NCBI RefSeq assembly: GCF_954871325.1
Contig: NC_088775.1
Span: 70,533,561-70,597,560 of the forward strand
Length of the DNA stretch: 64,000 bases
DNA from: Gordionus sp. m RMFG-2023
Lineage: Eukaryota; Nematomorpha; Gordioida; Chordodea; Parachordodidae
Direction: 5' to 3'
Part shown: one piece after another, positions 13,716 through 26,370 of the stretch
Layout: every line of letters starts with the position of its first letter
Position numbering within the stretch: the first letter of the stretch is position 1
Notes under the pieces: generated by a model
The model's input: only the letters and a program-made list of their open reading frames with translations
What the model was told of the DNA's origin: nothing
Database searches by the model: none
Position numbers and translations under genes: made by a program

Positions 13716-14766
13716 TTTTTTTGAAACCTTTTAAATTCCATACTTTTTTCTCATTTTACACAACGAGTCTTATTTTAATTAAATATATCAAAAAAAAATT
13801 CCTTTTGCGAAGTATGTAGTATCCATATCCTCCTTATTCAAAAAAAATAACTTTATTCATTGTGCTTGTATCTTTTATTTACAAGCTCTAAGGTAATTTT
13901 TGATTTTCTATTTTCTTATACCTAAAACCTCAAACAATTTAAAATAGTCTTTATCATTTCTTCTTTAGTATTTTCATATTTTTCGCTTGTTTTTCTTTCT
14001 ACTATTAATAGAATAATGTTGCCTAATTGACCTTAAATCTCATTAATGATTCAAAATAAAAATTCCGATCTCTAAATTGAGCTCGATTACGGCATAAATT
14101 TTCTAATGATGAAAGCCCTTTCTCTTTATGAAATTTTTGGTTAATCAACAACCTAATATTTTACTAAATATTATCAACTTATGCGTATCTTACTCCCATA
14201 TCAGATAATTGGTTGTTTTTTCTCTCGCAGCCCTTAAAATAAAAGTTAAATGTAAATCTTTAATAAGAATTTAATTACATCAACATATTTCTTAACAATA
14301 AATGTATATTCGTTTTAGTCTTAATCTTATTCTTCGAATTTTTAAATTATCATATCTTTTAAGCAAACTATTTGTATTCGAGTCTCTAATTTTAATCTTC
14401 GCATATTTTCAATTATAATATATTTTTACAATTAAATTTATTCATCTCCACAATTTATGGTACTTTTTCTTTATCATAGTTATCTCCAGTGATTAATTAT
14501 TTAATAACTTATAATAATTCTAAAATCTTATAGTCCAAATTAGATTCTGTTGTTTTCTAAGTTTACCAGTAACTTCTTTTAATTTCATAAACTATCACCT
14601 TTAAATATTTATAACACAAACTTCATTATATCTTATCTACTATAAATGCTAACCTTTAATATTTACAATAATTAGTCCGAAATTATGAGCTACCGCAAAA
14701 TAATTTCTTTCTTTTTAACCTACATCTTTAAATTTTGACTTAAATAACTCTACATATCTTTCTTAT

Positions 14767-15970
14767 CAGGGGCATCGCTAGCCTTTACAATCTCAGGAGG
14801 CTCAATTAAAGAAATTTTTATGTGGGGCTTCGACCTACATACCCCCTAATTTGCGGGCCTTCGGCCGGGTTTTATATTAATATATTATACTTTTTTAATA
14901 TTTGCTAACTCTGAACAATTATTTTGAATTTCATATTTTGTCATTTATTATATTATGCATACAAAATAAACTAGCATATAAATAATTAAAACAATACAAG
15001 ACATTTCTAAAAATAATATTTTTTAATATAAAATCTATTTATTACAGCTAAGGTATTAAAAGTGATAAAAAAGGTTAATTGATTCATACATATGCCTCAA
15101 TTGATAATAGTTTTTTAAAAACTACATAATATAATATAATTCTTAGCAACTTACATTGACAAAAGGTCATGACACTAATATAACTCTCTGTTACCATTTT
15201 AGACAATGTTTTATAGAATGGACTAATAAGGAAAAATTTATAGGCCTAACCAAATCAACAATTCTTGAAGTAGAGAATATAAACGATCAATCCAAATCAT
15301 AAAACTATATGGTGGTTAGAGCTTCCTCTTAAATGACATGATAGAAGCTAGTTAAGTAATCGAGAAAATTATTGTGAGATATTAAATTTCGATAAGATTA
15401 TCTTCCATTTTTAATGATATATAAACGACTGCAGTTAATTATTATTGCTTATCTAAAATATACTATCATATGCTCTCAGCATCTGTATAATAATCTTAAC
15501 TTACATAGCCTCACAAATAATAAATGCTAGTTAATTTGCAGTCATAATCATGAAACTCACGATGTTAACTCATTTCAGAATTTATCATGTTTGATAAATT
15601 GATAAAACACTAAAAATCTTTAGAAGAAATTGTGCAAATATATTGAAGCCTTAAGTTTACGGCAAGGATGCCATATTAGAAATGAAACATTTTGTATCTA
15701 TAAAATAAGAACCAGTTTCCTAAAAACACGTAAAAAAAGAGAAAGAAAGATATCTAATTTATTACATCCATTTTGGGATGAATAATTGTTTAATTTTTAA
15801 TAATATTTTAAAATAAATAGATGGCGTTAAAGTTTAATACAAATTGTTACTTTTATTTATTATCAAAAGCATTATTAGTAAAATTTATTAAAGTGTAAAA
15901 GTGGCATTTTACGTAATATTTTAAAACCAATTATATATAATATAGAGGATTATAAATATATGTTTACTCT
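14767..15970. mobile_element. hAT-like nonautonomous element, incomplete
   Basis: The left terminus reads CAGGGGCATCGCTAGCC and is followed by GGGGCTTCGACC and GGGCCTTCGGCCGGGTTTT, the same arrangement as at the left end of the element at 60115. The block at about 15740-15910, with AAATAGATGGCGTTAAA, is similar to the reverse complement of 60640-60790. Left end and internal block are thus in opposite relative orientation in the two copies, so this one is either rearranged or built from two copies. No right terminus is visible before a new terminus starts at 15977. Confidence 0.5.
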
Positions 15971-15976
15971 TTATAG

Positions 15977-16400
15977 CAGGCGCGTACGCAGGAATTTGGT
16001 CTGAGGGGGGGGGGGGGGGGGGGGGGGGGGATAATAAAATTTTTTAAGAAATATTATTGTTAATTAAAAATACTAAGCACAAATTTATTAGGACTAATAA
16101 CTTTTCTAATACACAATTTTAAACTAATGTGAATTAAAAAAATTATATATATAAACCGGCATTGGAAAACTTAAAATAAATGTGAATTATAAAATATAAA
16201 GTGAATATAACCCACGATATGAATCACTTAAATGACCCAAAATTGAAATTTGAATTTTTGAGCTTTTAAAATATATAAAGTATAAAAAATTTAAATGTTG
16301 GGAATATAAATTAATACACAAAAAGTTTCTTAGGAATAATTGTATTTTGTATGTTTTGAGTTAATTTTTCAATTATCTATCCTTGCTTGGCGTTAAATGC
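15977..16400. mobile_element. CAGGCGCGTAC terminus with 26-base G run
   Basis: The terminus CAGGCGCGTACGCAGG is followed by 26 consecutive G (16005-16030) and then by AAATATTATTGTTAAT, a block also found just inside the related terminus at 40086. The right end was not identified. The G run could form a quadruplex and is also a place where assembly may be unreliable. Confidence 0.5.
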
Positions 16401-16489
16401 CTAAGAATATTCAAAAGATCCAATCATTCATTCAATATCTGAAATCGCCATTATTAGCTATTACAAAAATAAATATAATTTATTTTAAA

Positions 16490-17290
16490 AAAATTCGGGC
16501 CGGGCCTGAAAATTTTATTTTCAAAAAAGCCGGGCCGGGCCTTAAATTTAAAAAAAAACCCGGGCCGGAAAAAATTATTAAAAAAAATCTGGGCCGTGTC
16601 CTGTGAATGGTACCTCTGCAAGGCTCTGTTATTCTTCTTAAAAAAGAGAATGTTCTCTCATTAGTTTACTAAAGAGCTGATAATATATATAATCATTTTA
16701 ATACATTGGGAGTATAATCTAAAATGTGTTTGAAATAATGCAAAGCATCCATAGCATTTTTTGGGACTGTATCAACCATGGTTAATCTTTTAATCATAGT
16801 TATTCAGCCAATAAGGCATCATAAGATATTTTAACATCTTCATGATAAAAATCTAACAAATATTTATATTTTTTTTCTAGCCTGAAATTTTTTTAAAAAA
16901 AGCCGAATCGGGCCTAAAAAATTTTTAAAAAAAAGCCTGCTCGGGCCTGAAAATATTTTAAAAAACACCCAGGCCGGGCCGTAAAAAATATTTTAAAAAA
17001 TCCGGGCCGTGCCCTGCAAATGGTACTTCTGCAGGCCTCTGTTATTATTCTTAAAAAAGAGAATGTTCTCTCATTAGTTTGCTAATGGGAAGAGTTTATA
17101 AACCCTTTTAATACATTGGGAATTTAATCTAAAATGTGTTTGAAATAATGCAGAGCATCCATAGCATTTATTGGGACTATATCAACCATAGTTAATCTTA
17201 TAAACATAGTTATTCAGCTAGTAAGGCATCATAAGATACTTTAACATCTTCATAATAAAAATCTAACAAATTTTTTTTTCTATCACCATC
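16490..17290 (-). pseudogene. tandemly duplicated hAT C-terminal fragment with GGGCC repeats
   Basis: Two direct copies of about 400 bp, 16490-16870 and 16880-17290, each begin with several degenerate GGGCCGGGCCT units spaced by A+T tracts and continue into a coding-like block. On the minus strand that block reads FYHEDVKISYDALLAE and, in the first copy, LTMVDTVPKNAMDALHYF, followed by a TPNVL motif. This resembles the region just before the C-terminal dimerisation domain of hAT transposases of the 52-kDa-repressor type, where an acidic FY-D block is followed by P-NAMDAL and YPNV. Both copies have stops and frame changes. The family call is moderate; the duplication itself is plain. Confidence 0.5.
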
Positions 17291-17349
17291 TGAAAAAGGT
17301 TGAGACCTTTTTCCTTTCTCTACCACATCAATCCCACGATTAATATTTC

Positions 17350-18718
17350 AAAAATAACTACCTTTCGTCATGAATTATAAAATTATTTTAAAATTCATAT
17401 TCCTAGCCCTTGAGTCATATAGTTGTTGCCCCTTACAAATATGATCATTTTTGATGAGCAACATTATTAGAAAAATACTATTATAAAATAATACTCAAGT
17501 ATTACACTAAAGAGCAAAGTTTAAAACGAGGATTACATTTTCCTTTTATTTATTAAGCATGTTATATCGGGGTGTTTTTGTCAGATGTTTTTTTCCATGG
17601 TTATTTTATTTTTAACCAGTCTTTGTTCAAATCAGTGATTCTTTTAAAATTTTACACTTCAGTTATATATTTAACAAACAAACTAGTGGTTTAGACTATA
17701 TGATATGTCAATGCTCTACTTTTTCCTTAACATATTCAATAAATAAAAAAATCATTTTTTAAAAAACTTTTTATAATGAAATTTATTTTTTAATGATATT
17801 TATTCTATATATAAATTAGATATAAAAAAATATGACCTAAAGGGATCTATTAAAATAAGATAATACGCTATACCATTTCCTATATTAACTTAAGAAAAGG
17901 ACTGCGGAGAATATAATCAGGGGCTTGTATGCATATCTATAAATGATTCAACCCTCTCAAAACTTTTAACCTCCTACCAAATATAAATTTAAAAAAAGAA
18001 AATACCTTTTATCCCTTTCCAATTTTTCAAATAATGATAATTATTTCATAACTAACTATCCCTCCCCCCCTGTAATTTTAAGGATGCTCCTCTAATGAGT
18101 TCGCAGTTCAAGTTACGATATTGACCTTGCTATAAAAATTGAAAAAAATTGGTTGTATTAATTTTTTTGTTATATAGCTTTAAAATTCCATTTAAATATT
18201 GGAATTTGGTTAACTTTTTTTAATATACTATATTCTCATTTGAATTGATAACAATGTAAATGAGCTTGGGTGGCTTCATGTCATGTCATGAATAATAAAA
18301 ATAAAACTAAAATTAAAATTAAAATACATCATTTTTTTTTATTATATTTTTTTTTACGGCATTAAAAATAATCTAAATTTTTTTTATTAAACAATAGCTC
18401 AACCTATTCGCTTGATGAAAATAATTAGCTATCCTAATTGTTTTAAATTTTACCATAACCAATCCATCTCATTTTGATATAACATTTTCCAAAGTTGCCG
18501 CAAGTTATGTCATCTGTCGGAAAAGTTTCCAAGCTTAATTTTCTTTTGGCTAAAATATCGAGTTAGCCTTTTATCTTTATCCTCATATTTTGAAATAAGG
18601 AAAAAAGTTGATTTTATAAATAATGATAATTTCATTTAATTTTTTTATTATAATTGCTTTCTTTAGATTCTTTGTTAAATCTAAATTTGATAATTTTTGA
18701 AATTCTAATAATTTTTGG
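17350..18718. other. A+T-rich spacer
   Basis: I see no gene or clear repeat here. A minus-strand reading between 17450 and 17290 may continue the hAT fragment of the neighbouring duplication, but I cannot support it. Confidence 0.4.
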
Positions 18719-19273
18719 TTCATACTCAGGGTTGCCAGGTCAAAATTTTCAAATTGAGGGAGATGCGGGAGAAACATGAAAATTGCGGTAGAAATATAAA
18801 AATTGCTAAAAAAAAATTTTTTGCGGGCGGCCTTCGGCCGGGATTTTGAATTGATTTAATTATCCGCCTATTATTTTTTATAATTATTTATATAAATACA
18901 AAGTCGGTAACTATTTTTCAAAATCAATAACATCTTGATTTATTAAAATATATTAATTTATAAAAAAAAACCAACGATCTTTTTTAAATATAAAAAACGA
19001 TTTTAATTTTACAATTAAAAATATATTTTATGCGAATGTCCCTCAAAACGACCGCAATTGGAAATCTACCGTGTGTGTATATAACATTATAGGGATAGGC
19101 GCTTAATTATCACGTATCACGTTTAAATACATATTAAGAATAGGATATAATACAGCTGCAACTACAGTTGCGGCAATTGTACTTATCTTGTAGTGCAACA
19201 TTCACAGAGATATTTATCGTCACAATGTTGGTAGAATCTTTTTTCCATAATATTTAAAGACTCTAATATATAA

Positions 19274-19700
19274 ATGAAAATTATACTCGTAGAACAAATG
19301 AGCAAGGCTATCATTAACGTTTTAAGACCTAAACCCAGGAGGTCAATTTTTGACGATTTGAAAGATGGGCATATATATGCAATTCTAACAGATGCATCTA
19401 ATAAGGGATTTCACTTGATCTTCCGCTATTTCAACAAAATTAAGGTCATTTCAATAAAACTATTAAATTTTTTCTCCTCAAATAGTAAAAAATCCAAAGA
19501 CATAGCTAACCATATAATATCAGATTCGAGATGATCAATAAATTGCATGTCAGCTTTCTGATCTGATAATGCCTCCGTGAATTTGAAAAAAACAGAGTGT
19601 ATTTACAGAAGTGAGTCAGCACAATGTTGGTTGCGATATGTTTCTAATACCGGCCATCAATAGAATTTTAAAATTTTATAAACCTTTAAAAATATTTCTT
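19274..19700 (+). pseudogene. hAT transposase fragment, left arm
   Basis: The frame reads EQMSKAIINVLRP, then AILTDASNKGFHLIFRYF and LLNFFSSNSKKSKDIANHI, then in another frame LLFSDNASVNLKKTE. This follows the central order of hAT transposases of the KIAA1586-like type, in which T-DASN-KG begins the RNase H-fold and a (G/S)DN block follows. The aspartate of TDASN is the likely first catalytic acid and is kept. At least two frame changes break it. From about 19610 the reading joins a block with TGHQ-type sequence that matches, inverted, the transposase block in the right arm. Confidence 0.7.
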
Positions 19701-20199
19701 ATAATGAATGGCAGAGTATATTTAGGAATGATTTCACCAGTAGAATGTGCAGTTGCAATCAGAAGAATCTTAACAAAGATTCACAAAATTATGCTGCAGA
19801 TGTGTCCATCTTTACAGTTAAAAATTGACAATAAATTTTATGGCGCCCTTGCTAAAACATAATTATATTTTATTTGAGATCTAAGTAATAGAACTAAATG
19901 TTAACAGTCGTTATTGAGATTAATACATATTTAACCATTAGCTCGTTCTCTAATGTTGTTAAATCCGATTTCTCTCATTTTTCTAATTAGAGTATTATTT
20001 GAACATTTTAATATAATATTTTTAGCAATAGCGCCATAAAATTTATTATCAATTTTTAACTATAGAGATGAACAGAGCTGTAGCATAATTTTGTGAATCA
20101 TTTTTAATAAAGAATATTCTGATTGCAACTGAATATTACTGCATGCAGTAGATTTCCTACATGTGAAAAGAATCCCAAATATACTTCTGCCATTTCATA

Positions 20200-20530
20200 C
20201 TAGAAAAATTTTTTTAAAATTTTAGGACAGCCTTTAAAATCTTTATTTAAGAAGTATTTTTTTAAGGGTTTGTAAAATTTTAAAATTCTATCGATGGCAG
20301 GTATTAATGACAACCACCTGATAGGTATATGTCGCAACAACTCACACCATTCCAATTCAGACCACTTCACCAACTCTTTTAATTCATTAACTCTTTTAGT
20401 TGAACTAAATTCATTAAAACATTTCATCAAAATTATTTCGACATCCACAGATAGTACATTCATTTCCTTCTTGCAAGAATTATGTAGTATATATGTCATA
20501 TACAGCCAATTGGTATTAATTCATTTGTGC
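20200..20530 (-). pseudogene. hAT transposase fragment, right arm
   Basis: The minus strand encodes about 100 residues: YILHNSCKKEMNVLSVDVE, then RVNELKELVKWSELEW, then LLRHIPIRWLSLIPAIDRIL and FYKPLKKYFL. The motif HNS, about 55 residues before RWLSL-PAI-RIL, is the typical central block of hAT transposases of the KIAA1586-like type. It is uninterrupted over this span and ends at a stop near 20200. It belongs to the opposite half of the palindromic element from the left-arm fragment, so the two fragments are in convergent orientation. Confidence 0.8.
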
Positions 20531-22276
20531 TGCCTCAATTCGGTAACTTTAGTTTTTGCCAAAATTTACAGAGGCATTATCAGCGCAGAAAGCTGGCATG
20601 CAAATCATTGATAACCCTGAATCAGCTATATTTACCCTTATGTGGCTAGCTACATCTTTGGATTTTTCACTATTTGAGCAAATTTTTTTAACAGTTTTAT
20701 TGAAATGTTCTTATTCTTGTTGAAATTGCAAAGGATCATTTCCCTTCTTCTCTTATCTTCTCTTCATATGGATGCCCATCTTTCAAATCGTCTAGAATTG
20801 ACCTCTAGGATTCAGGTACCAAAACACTTGTGATAGCCTTGCTCATTTTTATTGCCACAAGTAAGGTTTGCACTTATATTGGAGTCGTTAAATATCATGA
20901 GAAAAAGATTCGACCCACATTGTAATGATATATATAGAGCTCTGTGAATGTTGAACTACATAATAGATGTATACGATTTCCGCAAATATAGTTTCATTTT
21001 ACGAATATTTTTTTATTGCAATCGATGTTGATATACTCCCCTGTACTGACTAATATTAATGAAATAATGTTGATTTATTATTGGATAAAAATAAAACAGG
21101 ATAGAAAGAAATTTACAAACTAGACATGTTTTTCGAATAAATATTTAAAATTTAATTTAAAAATATAAAAATAATCAATTAATGTCTCAAAATTATTATT
21201 TACATATTAAAAACGTTAAAATACTTTTTTTTAAAAATTGCTGGAGAAATTAAAAAATTGCGGTAGATTTTTGCGGGAGATTTCCAATTGCGGTAGTTTT
21301 GCGGGAGAGAGATATCTGCGTGTAAACTAAAAAATGCGGGAGTCCCGCTGATGGGGAGAGACATGGCAACCCTGTTCATACTTAAAGGTTGCTATTGTCT
21401 ATTTCTCTTATTAAAACTAGTTTTGTTTATTGACTAGAAAAACTGATTGATGGAATAGTAAGTAATAATCTGGCATTTCTATGGTATGAGCTCACCTAAA
21501 AATATTTGTTTTTTTCGCATGTTGCCAATCGTTGCAATTTTATCTTATTTTGTCGTTAAAAACTATCTACCAAACGAATTGAAGAATCAATGTAATGAAT
21601 TTCAATTATTAATTTAAGTTCCAGATTAAATGCTTCCAGAAATTTGGTTGATTTTACGCTTTAATGGGAGATATAGATTTTATTTCTCTTATAGTACGGT
21701 TACCTTTTTGTGTGTGAAAAAAATGACTGAAGAATTAATAAATATTAGAGCAAACCAGCTATTTTCCATTCCATCAATAATGCCAAATTAAGCAATTTTT
21801 CTTATTTTGCTAATAAACTTTTTCTTTATACTGTCTATTAAACGAATTAAATTATAATTAATACGGAACATCGATAAAATTTTCTGAATAAATTATTTCC
21901 GTCGCTTAATCATAGATTTGCCAAAATTTTGTTACTAATAGTTTTTTCCTTTTACGAGCTACTATACTCGTTTAAATGCTCAATTGGTACAAATAAAGCA
22001 AGAAATATTGATATAATTTACAATTAGTTCGTAGAACTATTCAGCCGCCAAATTTAAGGGTGCTGATATTAAAATATATAAATCCTGTCTATTCCTCTGT
22101 TCTGATACACAAGTTGAAGCATATAAAGAAGTTACTCAGAATTATCAAACTATTATGGTAATTATAGATATAAATAGCTTAAACCTTTGATTTTGAATGA
22201 TACGATCAAGTTAGAATATTTTGAAAGAATTAAATAAAAATGTAAATATAAGCCTAAAAAATATCTAAAAATTTAT

Positions 22277-22475
22277 TTTTAATTCTACATTCAAATGCTG
22301 GCTCAGAGATGAGTTTAATGAATATGATTAGGCAAAAAAATCCTTCTTCGGTTTCATTTGATTTATTAGAGGCCGAATTAATGGTAAAGCAGAATTTTGA
22401 CATAAATTGCGAAGAGTTAAAATTTATTTTCATATATAATAAACTTTTAAATAAAATAAATTCCTTCCGATAAAT
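22277..22475 (+). pseudogene. hAT C-terminal dimerisation fragment
   Basis: The plus strand reads HSNAGSE, then MNMIRQKNPSSVSFDLLEAE, then LMVKQNFDINCEEL and a tail with LLNKINS. This matches the end of a hAT-like group in which HSNA-SER-FS-V-KN is followed by L-LEALL--K and an amphipathic tail. The normally conserved arginine and FS pair after HSNAGSE are altered. I see no upstream transposase domains nearby, so it is an isolated fragment. Confidence 0.5.
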
Positions 22476-23674
22476 ATGTAGATTTGGATCTAATTTTTAT
22501 ATATTTTGACTTTATAAATATGGATAATATTCAAATTCAAATTTAAATTTGTAAATTATAATTTGAAAAAAATTATTCACCAATATTTATATATAAAAGG
22601 ATTGCAGTTGTCGCGCTTTCCCGCTTTTTATCCTTTAGTCATTAAAAATCCCACCTCATTCTTAGAATATGGGAGGTATGGCCGGGCCTAAAAATTTTTG
22701 CAATTTACAAAATGAGAAAATCGAATAAGCCACCTATTTAATCTAGAATTAAAATATAGCCACATTTTATAATTATTTTTTATTATCCTTCATTTATAAA
22801 CTCTTCTCAAAATTCGTAAAAAGTTTTTAACAACCCCCCCCCCCCACCCTTGTCGTGGTAAAATATGTAAAAGTAAATAAATAAACACTTAACCCATTTT
22901 GCCCTGATTTCCCGATATTGAAATATCTTTATTTTCTTGATTTGGAACATTTTCTATTTATTTTCAAAAAATCCTGATTTATTTAATTCCATTTTATTAG
23001 AAAAAATGAGAAGTGCTTACAAATTGAGTAGAAGCGTTTAGCGATGTTTTCATAAAACCGCTATGATTTAAATTGAACTGGTATTATTTTAAAAAATGAT
23101 GAAAACTATTTTACGTTTTTTAATTTTTTTTTATATTGTTTAGTTAGACTTGTGAAATCACCAAAAATAAAAAACTAAAATAATTGAAGATCTAATAATT
23201 TATTCCATAATTTATTCTTCATAAATATTACAAATTTATGTAATCTAATAGAATATATTGAATTTTTTTTTGATTAATCATAACTTTGCAGTTATTTCTA
23301 TTTATTAAAATGCGAATAGAAGAAAAAGGAAAGGTCATAATATTCAAATGAATTAGTTACTATTATATCAAAGTTATATCGATGTGCATTATCTCAAAAT
23401 TGTAATTAGGAGGCATTAATTATCAGTAAAATCTTCTATAATTAAAATAATCTGAGAAAATCAATAAATAATTCTTAGCTTTCAGTATATTTTTTTTATC
23501 TAGATTAGAAATAAAGTATTACTTTAAATGACATAAAGCACACTTTTAAATTTTATGTTGGGGGGAGGGTTAACTTATTCTGGTAAAAACTTAACCCAAA
23601 ATGTCCGCTCCATACTTACAACCATGAGCAGGAAGATTAATATATTTTCTATCACATCAGATAGAGGTTACATG

Positions 23675-24140
23675 TAGTGTTGCGTAATCGGCTAATTTTA
23701 GCCGACTACAAAACGGCTTAGCCGAGATTTTAGGTGAAAAAAGCGGCTAGGCCTAATTAGGTAAAGCCTAAAAATCGGCTAAGCCTAAAAATTGGCTAAA
23801 ATAAATTAGTCAAAAATTCTGCATCGATGCCTAGCATTAATTATTATTTATTTATTTTAGTAAAATAATTTATTTTATTTATATTTAATGTAAATATTTT
23901 ATTATTATCAACAAATAAACATGATATGATTTAATATTTTTTATTTATATTGTTTTATTTTGAAATGAAAATAAATTTATTTATTTGATGTTTTTTTAAT
24001 AAAAAAAATAATATGCTGCTATATTGTAAAAATGTAATATTCTTTTTAATATAATTTATTAGTGATTTTCACAATCTTCTTTGTAAAAACATCTTTTATT
24101 GAGGAATAATATTATTATCACAACCACTGTGAACTGATTT
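23675..24140. mobile_element. hAT terminus family TAGTGTTGCG, copy 1
   Basis: The terminus TAGTGTTGCGTAATCGGC is followed by several GGCTAAGCC and CCTAATTAGG units and then a roughly 330-bp A+T-rich block that includes TTCTGCATCGATG and ATGCTGCTATATTGTAAAAA. Copy 2 starts at 27441. The 8 bases before this copy are GTTACATG. No inverted right end was found. The hAT BED-finger relic downstream at 24643 may be the transposase of this same element. Confidence 0.7.
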
Positions 24141-24642
24141 AATAAGTTCTCTTATAGTAGTGTTTATAATAACTTCCCCGTGTGTATGGTGATATTATTT
24201 ATCATTGCGCATAGTAAATTTGGAGATTTTTTGTATAATATGAAGTTTTTAATTTCTTCATAATCTAAAAAAGTTATCTAAAATTCAAATATTTAATTTA
24301 CTATCCTCATTATCAATTGTCATTTCTGAAATAAATGTTGATTCTAATTTGAATATTTTAATTTTATAGAAAATTTATGTTTTTTGATTGACAAGTTATA
24401 AAAAATATGAAATTAAATTATAAAACATTTTTTAATATATCATTATTAAAAATACACTGGTAAAAACTTACTCAGGTATGTAATTACATTATAATAGAAT
24501 AATAAGTAATAAATTTACTTATTAAAATAGTCCAAAAAGAGTGATTTTAAACATGAGTGTTTCTAGCACTTTACAAAAGTTTTAACCTCATATTTTCATA
24601 TTAAAAAAATTATTTTAATGGATGCCAAATTAAATTGGTGTA

Positions 24643-24770
24643 ATGAATAAGAGCAATGAATATGAAGTAAGAGCCAAGGGCAAATCTGAGGTCTGGAAAA
24701 AGTTTTCATTTATAGAGTCAAAACCCGATAATTACGAAGCTTTGGGACTGAAAAAATTAATATTTTTCGC
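24643..24770 (+). pseudogene. possible BED-finger start of a hAT transposase
   Basis: The frame reads MNKSNEYEVRAKGKSEVWKK followed by FSFIESKPDN. KSEVWKKF-F is a common opening of the BED zinc finger at the N-terminus of hAT transposases. The cysteines and histidines that should follow are absent here; a LKRHKC block, the usual end of a BED finger, appears about 1.3 kb downstream at 26085. The gap contains a dispersed repeat (25025-25545), so the finger may have been split by an insertion or an intron. Confidence 0.45.
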
Positions 24771-25024
24771 AATTAAAAGATTAAATTTTAATTATATAGT
24801 ATATAGTCCAATTTTGCGTTGTTAATAGTAATATATTATATTCAAAGTATATTAAATTTGTTGTATAATATTAAGATAATAATTAAGGAATAATAATTAT
24901 TAAAATAATAATTTAGGAATAATAATTATTAAGGTATATTTTTAAATGACTAAATATTTTTTTAATTTATTTCTAATCTGTGAAATAACATATGATAGTT
25001 AAAATTATTATTTTCATTTAAGAG

Positions 25025-25545
25025 GTATTCAACAGGTTTACATTTAAAATAATTTTTCAAAAAAAGTGCGGTTCATCCGGTTCAATAATTTTGGAAGAAT
25101 ATGATTTAACAAGTGTTATTAATTTATCTGGAATTATTGATAAGTGGTTGCAGTATATTTTGAACTAGTATTTAATTTTTTATTTAATCATATGTTTTTT
25201 TTATAGAATCAATGAACTAAAATTTAAAGATGAAATGGGAACTACTATATTTTCTTAATTCATTCTATATTATTGATGTCTATGGATTCAAATATTCTTA
25301 ACTCATTCTATATTATTGATGTGGTTATTCTGGATTCAAAAATAGATAAGATTACTAAATTTATATTTTCTTTTATAATACTCATTACTAAGTCTCACTA
25401 TTACAATATCCGAAAGGGTAAGTTTCATTCATATTTGTTAAATTACAACTGGATACAAGGTTTGTTGGTATCCTTGAGAAATAAATCGGCAGTTCGCTCA
25501 TTTTGGGCAGGTCTATGACCAACGTGCTAGATAAGATAAGATATA
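25025..25545 (+). repeat. dispersed repeat, copy 1 (empty site for the hAT at 60115)
   Basis: Sequence from GGTTCATCCGGTTCAATAAT through CTATGGATTCAAATATT, GGGTAAGTTTCATTC and CTCATTTTGGGCA is present in inverted orientation at 59845-60114 plus 61440-61510. There it is interrupted by a 1.3-kb element at the point that reads GTCTATGG here. This copy has extra sequence at about 25100-25230. A short GATA-rich tract follows at 25523-25545. Confidence 0.75.
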
Positions 25546-26084
25546 AGATAAATACACATATTCAGGATAAATACAAAGGTAAATTAATCCACATGCAACA
25601 ATATTACCCAAGCAACTTGAAAATCATGATTCTCAAAAAATATAATTAATATTTTAAATGATACCCTTCAACCATCTAACCAATTCTAATATTCAGCAAA
25701 CAAGGATATCAAAAAAGAAATATTCTTTTAGTCATGGAGAATTTACAAAAAATTAATTTATCAGCAGATTTATTATTCTTATATTTATGATTAATAATTT
25801 GACATAATCACCTAGAACTTTTCAAGTAAAACTTTTATTTTGTATGATTAATAATACATATTCATTCAAGTAATTACAATTTTGCACAGCTATGTATATT
25901 TATTATGCTAAAATTTGTAATATCATAGCTAATTTTATTTTATATAATTATAACATTTATACAGAATAATTTGTAAAAATGTGAATTTTTAATGTGGCAA
26001 GATAAACTTTTAAGCATTTCAAAATATAAATTTCATATCAACAGGTTAGTATATTTATACATAAAATATATGATATTATTAAAT

Positions 26085-26370
26085 TATTTTAGGCACAAAT
26101 AAGCTAAAAAGGCATAAATGTGTATTTACAATAAAGAGTAAAAAGACTCAATTAACAATTGATAGCCTTTTTGGTACTGATCCCAAAAAACTCAAAAGTT
26201 ATGCCAAATTATGCTCATGTTTTGTGGACGTGATTTGAGATCATTTGATGCAATTCATGGGGATGGCTTTGTTGATTGTTGCCAATATTTTGGAAAAATT
26301 GACTCAATATATGGAAATATTAATATTAAAAGCATCATTCCAAATCCCACGACAATATCTTGAAATTTAA
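26085..26370 (+). pseudogene. hAT transposase N-terminal fragment
   Basis: The reading is LKRHKCVFTIKSKKTQLTID, SLFGTDPKKLKSYAKLCSCF, then after a frame change RDLRSFDAIHGDGFVDCCQY and NIKSIIPNPTTIS. This is the standard order for hAT proteins: the end of a BED finger (RHKC), a linker, the D-RPF--V-G-GF block and the P(S/N)P-TIS block that ends the N-terminal domain. At least one frameshift lies between CSCF and RDLR. No catalytic core follows; the satellite at 26788 lies about 400 bp downstream. Together with 24643 it forms the 5' part of a dead autonomous hAT copy. Confidence 0.75.

Larger units (their letters stand above)
18727..21374. mobile_element. palindromic hAT transposon with perfect 8-bp target duplication
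   Basis: Termini are CAGGGTTGCCAGGTC on the left and GACATGGCAACCCTG on the right. The element is flanked by TTCATACT at 18719-18726 and 21375-21382, a perfect 8-bp duplication typical of hAT insertion. Internally, the left half (to about 19900) and the right half (from about 19980) are inverted copies: for example GATTTGAAAGATGGGCATAT at 19357 pairs with the complement near 20770, and GCGCC near 19850 pairs with GGCGC near 20030. Each half carries part of one transposase reading outward-in from its own end. The halves differ by many small changes and indels, so the palindrome is old or the halves came from different copies. Confidence 0.9.
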
